NCBI GenBank assembly: GCA_038501625.1
Contig: JAZAYU010000720.1
Location: 62,001-126,000 of the forward strand
Reading direction: 5' to 3'
DNA length: 64,000 nucleotides
From: Corbicula japonica
Taxonomy: Eukaryota; Mollusca; Bivalvia; Venerida; Cyrenidae
The position numbers and the translations under genes are program-made. The first letter of the stretch is position 1. Every line of letters begins with the position of its first letter. The notes under the pieces are model-generated. The model saw only the letters and a program-made list of their open reading frames with translations. It had not been told where the DNA came from and made no database searches. Positions 35,039 through 46,163 of the stretch are shown piece by piece.

Positions 35039-35807
35039 TGACACTGATAAACTTTGCATAAGACGTCATCGTATGAAATCCTCTGAAATTATATGTTTAA
35101 TTCGTGTAGAATGATAACCTACCATATCCGAGATAAACCAAAATGTTCGATAATAGTCAACCCTTAATATACCTCTTTCTTAAATTTTGCTGTTGTGTTT
35201 CAGAAAATAAACATTTATATTTAAAAATGTAGTACCACATAGGTATCTTTTAGGTAGAAATAATGGAGACTGAACCGTATACAAAATGTAAAATGTGACT
35301 GAACCGGTGCCTTTTTATCAACACTCTGAGTGTACAATTTGACGGAATTCTTGAACCGGTGTGTGCTGACCATACCGGTGTGTGGTCAAAACAGAAAGTA
35401 AGCCAGTTTACAGTATCCTAACAATTTAAAGGGATTTGGTCTGATGGATTGTGAAGAAAAATACAATAAGAAGTGATCACAGTTGAAGTTTTTGCGGATC
35501 AGTTGTTCTATAAAAAGTTTTTGCCCAAAACAAATCACGTCTCTCGATTCAAATTTGCATTCTGTCAAACCGCCAAATTAGACTCGAATTTTGAAACAAT
35601 CAAAGCTTTTCTAATATCAAAAGCATGTGCATTTGTTACATATATGATTTCATAAATGATGCAATGAATTGACAACTTAGGAAATGGTATGTGATCTATT
35701 AGTGAAGTAAAATCTATACACATACCTTTCAGATGTAAACAGTCCGCCATATTGTATGACAATACCGGTGCCCGAAAAGTCCGTGCCGGTGCTCGATCAC
35801 GACAGTG
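35039..35807 (-). repeat. right terminal inverted repeat
   Basis: Reverse complement of 27851-28613 with scattered substitutions and small indels (for example tcaacactctgag in place of ttgataa near 35319). Shares the MADCLHLKGMCIDFTSL open frame on the minus strand. Confidence 0.8.
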
Positions 35808-35847
35808 AAGGTGGACAAGCCTATATATGCTGTATCTGGGAAAGTGC

Positions 35848-36246
35848 ATATGGGTCCCTTTTGGGAAATACGTTGCCATATAATAAAACATTTCTATATT
35901 TTTGTTTAAATAATCTTCTAGAAATAAAACGATGTAATAACATTCCTTTACCAGCAAAACAATTTATTTAAAAACTACAAGTGATCTTATTTTTTTACAT
36001 GAATGTAGTAACAAAGCGATATGGTGAGATGGCTATTGAAAAAAGGAAGTGTTTTACACTTCCATCTTCTAATAATTGTTTTAATACAATTTATATTTAA
36101 GTGGATCGAATTAACGAAAAAAACATGTATATAAAATATAAACATACAAGTCGAATCTTGTACAACGCTTTTTACCTCTTGCCTTATTTGAATTGTGTTA
36201 TCAGCACTTAATTAAGTGTACAATAACTAAAACAGTTGATTTGTTT
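35848..36246. other. non-coding stretch
   Basis: AT-rich, with the resumed catatgggtccc phrase at its start. No gene supported. Confidence 0.4.
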
Positions 36247-36476
36247 AGGTTGGTGCACCCTAGAACCTGGTTTAAACCCCCAGTGGCAATTTGTTTTGCC
36301 ACTGACCGTTCCAAGGCGGTATCCCCAAAGGTTCTCTTGTTTATTAATTGTTTGTGGCGTCCTGTTTGAATTGACATACATATATAAAACATGCCCTCTC
36401 TCTATCTTCCTCTCTTCTTTTTCGCTGCGTGGGGAGGCTGTGTTTTTTGAGTGTGGCGATTCCTGATATGCATATG
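36247..36476 (+). mobile_element. Penelope-like terminal repeat, copy 6
   Basis: ggttggtgcaccctagaacc, the cagtggcaa stem, ctgaccgttccaaggcgg, tttgtggcgtcc, tggggaggctg, ending atatgcatatg. 5' truncated. Confidence 0.85.
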
Positions 36477-36729
36477 TTGCTTTTTTACATTTGACGACTA
36501 TAGCTTTAACACAAAGAGCAAGACAATTCAACTTATCTAGTAGGTCTTCAAAAAGATCGAAACTCAGTTTTAATATTTATCACACACTCAAATCGTTTAC
36601 GCATTAACAATATTAACGCAAAATTATGTATGTTAAAGAATTTAACAAAGATTAGCATTGTATGGAACTACCTAAAATAGAAACACAAATACATTTTTCA
36701 TTTCAGTTACGTCTTACCTGGAACACACA

Positions 36730-39700
36730 ATGGCAGCCTCTTTGACACAAACTTTGATCGACACAGACTTTAAAAACTGGCTAAAGGGAGCTCTTGCAGT
36801 TCTCTTTGCCAAACACGGCCTTACAGGCTTTGTTCAAAACGAAGTCACATATTTTCAGCAAGATTTGTTGAATGACGTATGGAAGTTGATCGGGATACCT
36901 GCTGGTACAACATACAACTCCTGTACGACAGCCAATGTACTGGTCTGTCCTACACCAGGCTTTTGTTCCAAAGGAAAGAATTGTAAAGTTCATGATTCAA
37001 AGATTTCCACATTGAAGCCAAATCAACCATGTCCTCATAGCATGTGCACTGCACTAAGAGATGCCATACTCAAAGAGCATCGGTACAGAGGACCATCTTG
37101 GAAGAATACGGACGCAAGAGGATGGTGTACCGATGCCTACCAATTAGCAAAGTGCTTCATGCCGCCCGATGGGTATGCAGATAACGCTTCTCTTCCCGAA
37201 ACAGATTTTAATGGCGTGATAGCTGTAATTATCAACCACAAGCGTTTTGAAAAGAAATTGTCCACTAATTTCGCTAACAAGGCTAATATATGTGAAGAGG
37301 TATGTATACAACTATTAACTTTTGTATGGTCAACCTCACAAACTAAGAAACTGAAATTTAATAGACATTTTTGATTGCATAGTACAGTAGCAACCATTTA
37401 TTAATAACCTCATGTAATTGAACGGTTTAATGGTGTTATTCTAGAAATGGCATTGTATAGTATAAATTAAAGATAAAAGAACCTAAGTATTATTATTAAT
37501 CGGCAAAGATCAATGTATCCCAATCCGAAGATTGCTTTCCGGACGAAAACGAGGCTATGTCGAGTTTCTGTCTGGAAAGCATTGCATGAGGGTTGGGATA
37601 TATTGATCTTCGCCGAAAACCAATGACTACTTTTTTCCACTTACTTCTTCAAGATTCAAACAACTCAAATAAAACGCAACGATTTTGGAGAACTATTTCT
37701 GTTGCGTAACTTCTAGTTTGAACGGTAAACAGCCACGATAACACAATCCTGACAAAGTTTAACACACTTGACACCAATACTGTTTCACATGTTAGAAAGG
37801 AAAGAAATCGTTATTTAGTGCCATAAAAAACTGCAACGAGGTCATCCGTTGATAACGGATCTGCGATTGTTAAGTTTATCCGTGTTTTTGTCACATTTAG
37901 TAAATTCAAATAGATTAAATTGTATATGCCAGTTAAAAAACCCTGATATGCAGTTCATTTATTATTTTATTTACCATTTATTTTCTCCATAGAGCCTGAT
38001 GTCAACGAAGCTAGTATCAGCAGCATTAGAATGAAACAATCTTAAAAAATTAGTATTTACAGATTTTTTTCTGCAGTTTTGGCCGATTAAAGTATATCCT
38101 TTTTACAACAGCTACGGTCGATCTTGTGACCCGCATCTAGATTAATTATGTCTTTGGTTTATGAACGCATGATGGGATTATAATTACAATTTTATCAACA
38201 GAAGCAAAAATGGTGTGTCATTTTATGTTTTAAATTGTACTCTGTTTCCAAGCAGAGATATTTAAATTTTATTATGGATGTAGTTAGAAAATTGGTAGTG
38301 TATGTGTATTGTTTTATTTGCCTTTTGATTAACTTGTGTAATATTTATTTTTCTTACTAACTCGACTTATTTTAGTCGTGTAAGAATTCCTTATCCTTTT
38401 TTGCCTCATCATTAATTCCGCTTGCGTGCATACTTTTGTATTATTAATCACCATATTCATTTAAGTTTAATATGTGACACAATTAAATGAATGTTTACAA
38501 TTTCCAAACAGAACAAGATAATTATTTTGTTTTATCAGGACTGTTAAAAATCATTTGGAAGGACTTAAACTCTGAAAGCTGGAAGTGTTTATCATGGTAT
38601 GAGAATGTTCGTTACAACTAAGCAAGCGCATTATAATAATTGCAGATTTGCATAGAAAAGTTCAAAATTACTTAAGAATCCATATTAAGATAAGGAGACA
38701 TGACTTTTCGTTAACTGAGAGTATACCCGCTATCGACGATTTTGTGACTTTTGTTTTTACCCCCACCTTGATTTAATGTCAGTGGTTTTTAATAAAGCAT
38801 GTCGGTAGTATAATGATTATTTTATAGAAATATGTAAACATGATATATCGATTTATGTTTCAAGTTTGAAGATTATACACCGAATCCACTTTATATATAT
38901 TACCAGTGTAGTTAAGTGAATTGTTAAGCTACACTTGTGATTAATTAACAGCGAAATAAAACAGAGCACATAAGCAACATGTGTCAGGGATAAATTATTA
39001 CAGATCATTTTATTGCAGGCTCGCATAGCTGGTCGGGAACTTCGACATTCAGCGTCACACCAACTGAGTGATAAGGACCTTGTGTCATATATTGATGTGT
39101 TTATACAACTGTTGTCTGATCATGTGTACCTTGTCAACGATGCAAAAGCTATGGATGCTGTAAATAAACTGAAACAGGTATTACATGTAACCGTAGAAAA
39201 CGAAATATTCATCAAATACGTTAAAAACTCCATTGACCAAATTTACAGATAAGGATGATCCCGTGTGAAATTGTTAATTACATTGTTCAAATATTTAAAT
39301 ACTAAGCATGTTAAAATTCAACTATGTCCCTCTATATCACGCAGAAATATTTATAGACCTTTTTAGTTTTGCACGGCTATGTCTTTTTCTACATTTTATG
39401 ATAAAAAATAGTGAACGTTGTTTTTTTATTCATGATTAGTATGGTGACAAATACTTGTGCGGTATGTTAAATTTGATTAAGGCTTGTCTAAGATGTTTTC
39501 TTCAAATTTAATTTCAAAATAAATTATATTTTTGAGAAGTCAGGGGCCTGATAGCAAAACTCGTTTGCTACATCATGATCATTGTATGAACTGTGACGAC
39601 AAAACGTTTATCTTTGAGTAACTAATGTTGTGCTTACATAATGTTCTTATTTAGATTTCCATTTAACACAGTTTGACTGATAACTGTCACCTGTTCTGAT

Positions 39701-40994
39701 TAATGACTTAACTGTTGAAAATCAATAGTTCTCATTACATTTTCTTCTGCAGCTGAAGACAAACACACTGACAATACATGCCGATGACATAACAAGCGTT
39801 CTAAATGATAGTATCAAAGCAACACTCGATGATCAGCAAAGAGCACTTATTCATGAAATTCAAGAACACTTCAATGTATGTAAGAAAGATTCAGTCAAAG
39901 CAATTGACCTAAAGGTTCAAGAATTTGTTGACTTAAAAAATATAAGTATTAAAGAAATCCAGGCCCAGACAAAACAGGGAAAAGATGAACTAAATTCGAA
40001 GGTTGAAAAAGAAAAGAGTGAGCTCAGAAATCAAATCGAACAGGGAAAATGTGCACTGAATTCAAAATTGGAAATAGGAAAGGTTGAGCTAGGTGCTCAA
40101 ACCGAACAGGGAAAAGTTGAATTGAATTCGAAAATTGAAAAAGGAAAGGTTGAACTCGGTGCTCAAACCGAGCATGGCAAAGGTGAACTGAAATCAAAAG
40201 TTGATAAAGGAGTCATTGACCTCATTGCTCAAACCGAACATAATTTTGGAGAACTAAACTCAAAGGTTGAAAAAGGAAAGGGTGAGCTCAGTGCTCAAAC
40301 CGAACAGGGAAAAGTTGGACTTGGTTTAAAAGTTGAAAAAGGAAAGGTTGAACTCAGTGCTCAAACCGAACAGGGAAAATGTGAACTTGGTTTAAAAGTT
40401 GAAAAAGGAAAAGGTGAGCTCAGTGCTCAAACCGAACAGGGAAAATGTGAACTTGGTTTAAAAGTTGAAAAAGGAAAGGGTGAGCTCAGTGCTCAAACCG
40501 AACAGGGAAAATGTGAACTTGGTTTAAAAGTTAAAAAAGGAAAGGGTGAGCTCAGTGCTCAAACCGAACAGGGAAAATGTGAACTTGGTTTAAAAGTTGA
40601 AAAAGGAAAGGGTGAGCTCAGTGCTCAAACCGAACAGGGAAAATGTGAACTTGGTTTAAAAGTTGAAAAAGGAAAGGGTGAGCTCAGTGCTCAAACCAAA
40701 AACGGAATGGATGAAATAAATGCACAAATTAAAAAGGGTGCAAATAAATTAAATGTACTAACCTCAGAAGGTTACGATCAACTCAGTTTACATATTGCGA
40801 TGGGGAAAACTGAAGTCGAGGCAAAAACTCATCAAATGAAAGAGAAGATAGAGACCAGTGGTAAACAAGTGTTAGAAGAAATTAATAGGTCTACTGTGCT
40901 CAAAACAGGGAATAATGACGACACATTATTGCAAGGTATTACAATAAAATACTTGTTTAAACGTTTGTCTGTAGTTACTGTAAATGCGTGGTGA
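36730..40994 (+). CDS. CXorf38-like HEPN-type protein with hendecad coiled coil (3 exons)
   Basis: Model: exon 1 36730-37299 (190 codons; ATG after an acceptor at 36706 implying a 5' UTR intron; donor gtatgt), exon 2 39019-39177 (53 codons; acceptor attgcag, donor gtatta), exon 3 39753-40994 (413 codons plus TGA; acceptor tcttctgcag). All junctions are phase 0, giving about 656 residues. The N-terminus (DFKNWLKGALAVLFAKHGL, GFVQNEV, CPHSMCTALRDAILKEHRY, WCTDAYQLAKCFMPPDGY) resembles vertebrate CXorf38, a family I recall as DUF4559. Exon 2 begins ARIAGRELRHS, at the place of a HEPN R-x(4-6)-H motif but with one residue fewer between R and H. Exon 3 encodes a long Lys/Glu/Gln-rich coiled coil. 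Role unknown; HEPN proteins often act on RNA or in immune signalling, and this is inference. Confidence 0.85.
37501..37618. repeat. inverted repeat in intron 1
   Basis: cggcaaagatcaatgtatcc at 37501 pairs with ggatatattgatcttcgccg ending 37618. The middle repeats tttccgg/ctggaaag words. Likely a small foldback element. The rest of intron 1 (37300-39018) and intron 2 (39178-39752) shows nothing else. Confidence 0.65.
40269..40710 (+). repeat. 66-bp coding tandem repeat (22 residues = two 11-mers)
   Basis: Units start at 40269, 40335, 40401, 40467, 40533, 40599 and 40665 (last partial), spaced exactly 66 bp. Each encodes EKGKGELSAQT then EQGKCELGLKV, an 11-residue register with Gly-Lys and Glu-Leu at fixed places. 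Flanking diverged 11-mers extend from about 39955 to 40890. Near identity at synonymous sites means recent expansion or gene conversion. Confidence 0.95.
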
Positions 40995-41003
40995 ATTGTG
41001 AAC

Positions 41004-41009
41004 AATAAA
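41004..41009 (+). promoter_or_regulatory. polyadenylation signal of the HEPN-type gene
   Basis: AATAAA ten bases after the TGA at 40994. If used, the 3' UTR is very short and the Penelope-like fragment starting near 41020 lies just at or beyond the cleavage site. Confidence 0.5.
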
Positions 41010-41019
41010 TAATGATTTT

Positions 41020-41580
41020 GTTTTACGACGAGGGCAGGGGTTTAATAGTTTATGAAAAGTGAAATATGCATATTAGGATTTGAGACACTCACAAAACACA
41101 GTCTCCCCACGCAGCGAAAGAAAGGAGAAAAAGAGAGCATGTTTTTATAAGAATGTCAAATTCAAAGAAGACACCACAAACAATTAACGAAAATGAGAAC
41201 ACTTGTGGTTACCGCCTTGGAACGGTCAGTGGCAAATAATTTGCTACTGGGGGTATAAACCAGGTTCTAGGGCGCACCAACCTAACACTTGCCCCAATCT
41301 TGTTTAAGAAACTAGATCGTCGATTTGTTTCTTTTATCCCTGTCATCGTATTCTTGCTTATTTGACTATAGGAGCTCTGGTCTCGGTCAGATCACTGAGT
41401 ACCGTCCCCTTTTGCTTTGCAGTGCTTTTAGCTTCTTTTGTTTTATTTGTTTGTGTGTTTTTGCATGAAACATTGTTGAGCTGATGGGTGGTTTGGAGTT
41501 GTTTTTTTCACCAAGAAAATGTGTACTTGTGCGTTGATATGAGAACCTGTTGGGGCAAATGTGAGGTTGCTGTTATCAAA
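41020..41580. mobile_element. Penelope-like 3' region with an inverted terminal repeat inside, copy 7
   Basis: 41025-41058 (ggcaggggtttaatagttta) and 41300-41580 (cgatttgtttcttttatccc...gctgatgggtgg...ggcaaatgtgagg) are plus-oriented 3' UTR and terminal repeat. 41059-41290 is a minus-oriented terminal repeat starting gtgaaatatgcatat. This mirrors the head-on arrangement at 22072-22690. Confidence 0.75.
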
Positions 41581-42023
41581 CTTATACTGACATAAAATGT
41601 ATACTCTCTTAAAATTAAGTCTTTTTGAACATTTCTTTCGTTGGTTAATCAGTGATAAAATTTGTAACAAACATTTTAGTAGCAGAGTGAAAATATTTCT
41701 TTCAGAATTCGAATGATATTCATACCTGGTATTAAGATACATTAATATTCATAACAGAGGTATTTCCTCTTGTTGCCTGCCAGTGACCTGTTGAACTCTA
41801 CTGCCTAGGACTGCGTTGTTTAATATTAAGAACAGAGCTTAAGTGATTTTTAGTGTAAATGTTATGCGATTTTCTACAGGTATCAAAAAAACATTCTAAC
41901 TTCATAGCACTTTGAAATTAATGCTTTTCTGATTTTTTTTATTTCTGAACAAACTTATAGCAGATTCTGAAATGTTCAGACTATATTACAGAGAGGTTTT
42001 AGCTGTATCACGTGTATGTTCAT

Positions 42024-42139
42024 AACCTGGCAAGTTAATTGGAGTCTCAACACTCAAGTTGTTTTGTTTATTTTGAGACTAGTCTCAGTTTTAGACTGTA
42101 TTATGCTTGAGAATTGAGACTAGTCTCAAGATTCAGGTT
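42024..42139. mobile_element. foldback family B
   Basis: aacctggcaag at 42024 and cttgattcaggtt-like end at 42139 are inverted, with tctcaacactcaag / cttgagaattgaga and repeated gagactagtctca palindromes inside. Confidence 0.6.
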
Positions 42140-43491
42140 AATTGTCTTTGGACCGTTCTTTGGCATGTTTCTTGGAAATTTTATATTCATTTTATTTCAA
42201 TGAAACTACTGTCTCGAAAAATAAAACAGAATACTTGCATATATTTAAAGGGTTGAAGACTAACCTTCTTGGCATTAAACAAAAGTGTGACAGAAATAAA
42301 TGCTATAAAATCCCAGTAAACAAAGTAGGAGTCATTATCAGTTTGGTTGGTCGGCTGGTCTCTTGCAGATGATTTGTGATGAGAACTACTTCAATCTACA
42401 GTTTTGAAGATAATGACATGAAACTTTGCATATAGGTGTTGCATGAAAATAAGGTGTGCTTGACAATTTAAGCGAGCAGGATATAACAAAATCTTTTGAC
42501 GAAAGCTACTTCTACTGTTTTGAAGATATTGGTATGCAACTTTACACATATACGCAGTCCATTATGTTTTAGGGAGCAGGATTTACAAAATCTTGCAACA
42601 GTAACATGTTCTGCAGTTGAAAAGATTTACCTTGAAACTTTAATCATGAAGTGTAAAAGTGCGTGACGAATTGTCTTTAACCGGGTTTCAAAAGAAATCC
42701 TGGTAATTAGATTGGGTATGACGGGCGTTCGTGCGTGCGGGCGGCAACAACCGGAGGATTTCGGTCAATAACTATAGTTTGTGTAAACCAGTCTTCCTGA
42801 AACGTTGGTAAAGCAAGCTTTCATGAAGACCTAGCTAAGGATTCGATTTGGGGCCAGTTGGGTCAAGGTCAAGCTCTTTGTTAAGAAAAATTCGGTTAAA
42901 GGTCAAGGTCATTGTTTCTAAAAATAGTAAAATTTGTTTTCACTCTTTCTTTAGTTTGGATAAACCAATCTTGCTTAAACTTTGGATTTGATTTGGGGCC
43001 TTTTGGGCAAATTTCACTGTTACTCTTAATAGGAAGACATCTTCCGGTCGATTACTTCACTTCGGATTAACCAATCTTGCTTAAATTTTGGATATAGGAA
43101 GCTTGCATGAAGAACAAGCTTTTGATTGGATTCGGATCCATTTCGGTCCTTGCATGACATTTGAACTTTTTGCTACAGGCTTACTTGCTAGTCGGTGCTA
43201 GTGACATTGATATATTATATCATACACATGAAATGTGAAAAGAAAATCGTTGTGTGATTCTGTAATGCCAGTTATTCAAATTGGTGCAAGTCAACAGTGT
43301 ATTTGTCATTTCCTTATATTTTTATCTACCTTTCATTTAAGATTCAGATGAGCGATAGGGAATATAGGCTCTTTTGTTTAAAAATTCTGAACAGACATTC
43401 ACATGCCTTTCTAAGTTGCCCAGTTTTTACGGTAGGTAATCATTCCATTGGTATCAAAACGTGTGAGAATCCGGAAGATAAGACAAACCGT
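42140..43491. other. dispersed repeat sequence, no gene
   Basis: 42660-43160 carries a dispersed type of phrase (gggcggcaacaaccggaggatttcgg, in pieces; gggtcaaggtcaa; cttgcttaaa twice). 42370-42640 has three diverged copies of 'tttgaagata..atg.aactttgca.ata'. No coding exon supported. Confidence 0.45.
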
Positions 43492-43794
43492 AGTATCAGT
43501 GTTTTCGAGAGGATTAAATGTGTATATAATTCGCGATTTTGTAAGTCCGCAATTGTAAATCCCAGCGATATTTCTATAATGTTATTAATCAAGCGAATTC
43601 ATATCGGACTTGTTATTGGGCCAAGGGTAGTCATAGTATGACTAGTCTGATATGACTGCCCGAGGCCCAATAACAAGGCTAATATGAATTCGCTTGATTA
43701 ATAACATTATAGAAATATCGCTGGGATTTACAATTGCGGACTTACAAAATCGCGAATTATATACACATTTAATCCTCTCGAAAACACTGATACT
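43492..43794. repeat. large near-perfect palindrome (145-bp arms)
   Basis: agtatcagtgttttcgagag at 43492 is matched by its reverse complement ending at 43794, and pairing continues inward to gggccaagggtagtcata / tatgactgcccgaggccc around 43640. The arms differ at only a few bases and the centre is about 15 bases. It directly precedes the left (TATAG)n tract. Confidence 0.9.
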
Positions 43795-43802
43795 AGGGTT
43801 AG

Positions 43803-44305
43803 GTATAGTATAGTATAGTATAGTATAGTATAGTATAGTATAGTATAGTATAGTATAGTATAGTATAGTATAGTATAGTATAGTATAGTATAGTATAGTA
43901 TAGTATAGTATAGTATAGTATAGTATAGTATAGTATAGTATAGTAGGTATAGGTATAGGTATGGTATAGGTATAGGTATAGTATAGTATAGTATAGTATA
44001 GTATAGTATAGTATAGTAATAGTATAGTATAGTATAGTATAGTAATAGTATAGTATAGTATAGTATAGTAATAGTATAATATAGTATAGTTTAGTATAGT
44101 ATAGTATAGTATAGTATAGTATAGTATAGTATAGTATAGTATAGTATAGTATAGTATAGTATAGTATAGTATAGTATAGTATAGTATAGTATAGTATAGT
44201 ATTGTATAGTATAGTATAGTATAGTATAGTAATAGTATAGTAATAGTATAGTAATAGTATAGTAATAGTATAGTATAGTAATAGTATAGTAATAGTATAG
44301 TATAG
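43803..44305. repeat. (TATAG)n microsatellite, left tract
   Basis: About 500 bp of tatag units with interspersed taatag and taggta variants. All long Tyr-Thr-Ile-Leu ORFs on either strand here are repeat translations. Confidence 0.97.
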
Positions 44306-45177
44306 CAGTCTTCGAAATAACCCACTTGCCCGAAGCCCGGGACAAGTAAAACTGTCGGCGGGCAATTTAAAATAATAACCTGTCTGCCCGATCGGGCAAG
44401 TTGATATAAATAAACAAATTAACATTTACGACGCCAGATGACTGGATGTTTACTTTCGTTTTACAAGTTAGTTTCGCACAGACGCTCAATGAAGTGCGTT
44501 ACGATAGCGTCTGGGCGAACCAGAGTACACGTAATCATGCGCGTCATAGCTATTTGTGCTGTTGTTGTTGTATGTGATGTAGTGACATCAGTGAATGGTT
44601 ACCGGGATGTTTTTACGTTATTTTGACGGAGCAAAACCAGTATAAAGGCGTCAAGAGCCCCAGAAGCCTGCCGCTGATCAATGTGTCACAAGCAAAAACA
44701 GCGTATGAACAAAAAGGGAGCTTGTTTTTGCAGTCATGGCAGCAATCTCGTCGGTTCCGGGAATAGTCATACCACTACAATCTCGTACCGTTACAATCTC
44801 GTACCGAATTGGGAATAGTCGTACCTCATATAAGATAATATAGAGATTTTTTATGCTGGAAAATTATGATACTTATTTGTAATGTTGTAGTTCTTCAGAT
44901 CGATGCTGTTGATTTTCTGTTTTATTTGTTATATGAATTCAGATAAAAAAAATAAATACACAACAGTCATTTGAGCTAGAGGTAATCATTCCCACAAATA
45001 TTAGTAATTATATGTAATCATTTCTAGATGACACTGATCTTGCTGTTTCCAGAATGGGGTAAGTAAATTTTACACAAAGCTGTATAATATCAAACCGGTT
45101 AACATTTAAAATTACTGAAACAATGTAAAATTTAAATGGATCCAGGATGCTAAAATGGAACATCTTTTTATTTCAGG

Positions 45178-45297
45178 AACCTGTTGCTGCAGCACGGTTG
45201 AAGAATCATGATGATGATGAAGATGGTGAGATGGAAATGGCTGAAGACAGTGTTTTCTCTCTTGTTGTCATTTCGAGAATGAATTGTTTATATAGAT
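45178..45297 (+). CDS. possible terminal exon, acidic
   Basis: An acceptor (cttttttatttcag in approximate form) ends at 45177. The frame EPVAAARLKNHDDDEDGEME then MAEDSVFSLVVISRM runs to a TAA at 45297. The Asp/Glu run resembles the acidic exon relic at 6360. No donor partner found; may be a captured or decayed exon. Confidence 0.25.
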
Positions 45298-45321
45298 AAA
45301 CATGATTAAAAGCTGCAGATA

Positions 45322-45621
45322 AGTGGGTTGGAGTCTTTTCACCAAGACAACTTGTACTTGTTTTGTGATATGAGATCCTGTTGGGGCAAGTGTGAGGTTG
45401 GTGCACCCTAGAACCTGGTTTAAACCCCCAGTGGCAATTTGATTTGCCACTGACCGTTCCAAGGCGGTAACCCCTCGGGTTCTCATTTTTGTTTATTATT
45501 AGTGGTGTCTTTTTTGAAACTGATTATTTTATTAACCATGCTCTCTCCCCCTCTCTTCTTCTTGACTGTGTGGGGAGGCTGTTTTTTCTGAATGTGGCGA
45601 TTCCTGATATGCATATTTCAC
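45322..45621 (+). mobile_element. Penelope-like terminal repeat, copy 8
   Basis: gtgggttggagt, ttgtacttgttttgtgatat, ggcaagtgtgaggttgg, the cagtggcaa stem, ending atatgcatatttca. Slightly 5' truncated relative to 32183-32534. Confidence 0.88.
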
Positions 45622-45750
45622 CTTTTTTTAAATTAAAAAAACGAATCTTTAATTTTTCGGGCAAGTTGAAATGTATTCGGGCAAGTTGAAATTCCATGTT
45701 GTCTGTCCGAAGGGGCAAGTTCTAAAAAAAAATTATCGTGAAGGCTGCAG

Positions 45751-46163
45751 TATAGTATAGTAATAGTATAGTAATAGTAATAGTATAGTATAGTATAGTA
45801 TAGTATAGTATAGTATAGTATAGTATAGTATAGTATAGTATAGTATAGTATAGTATAGTACAGTATAGTATAGTATAGTATAGTATAGTATAGTATAGTA
45901 TAGTATAGTAATAGTATAGTATAGTAATAGTATAGTAATAGTATAGTAATAGTATAGTATAGTATAGTATAGTATAGTAAAAGTATAGTAATAGTATAGT
46001 AATAGTATAGTATAGTAATAATATAGTAATAGTATGGTATGGTATGGTATGGTATGGTATGGTATGGTATGGTATGGTATGGTATGGTATGGTATGGTAT
46101 GGTATGGTATGGTATAGTATAGTATAGTATAGTATAGTATAGTATAGTATAGTATAGTATAGT
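45751..46163. repeat. (TATAG)n / (TATGG)n microsatellite, right tract
   Basis: tatag units with taatag interruptions; from about 46034 to 46112 the unit changes to tatgg and then back to tatag. Confidence 0.97.

Larger units (their letters stand above)
27851..35807. mobile_element. 8-kb element with ~765-bp terminal inverted repeats
   Basis: The outermost bases are CACTGTCGTGATCGAGC at 27851 and its exact reverse complement ending at 35807. Both ends are flanked by AAGGT (27846-27850 and 35808-35812), a 5-bp target duplication. The arms (27851-28613 and 35039-35807) stay nearly identical throughout, including a shared 80-codon open stretch. Excluding the inner LINE, the unit is about 3.1 kb. 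Arm length and CAC termini with a 5-bp duplication recall the Transib/RAG-like class of DNA transposons, but no transposase is seen, so the superfamily is unassigned. Confidence 0.75.
44306..45750. mobile_element. 1.4-kb core bracketed by (TATAG)n tracts with inverted ends
   Basis: The left inner edge reads gcagtcttcgaaataacccacttgccc; the right edge, reverse complemented, reads gcagccttcacgataa followed by acttgcccc. The two TATAG tracts therefore sit as outermost parts of inverted ends. The core contains cgggcaagt words at both ends, a Penelope-like terminal repeat (45322-45621) and an exon-like block (45178). It has no transposase. Confidence 0.5.

Noticed and set aside
27851..35807. Calling this a RAG-like (ProtoRAG) transposon
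   Set aside because: CAC ends and a 5-bp duplication are suggestive, but no RAG1- or RAG2-like coding sequence or clear spacer-nonamer structure is visible.
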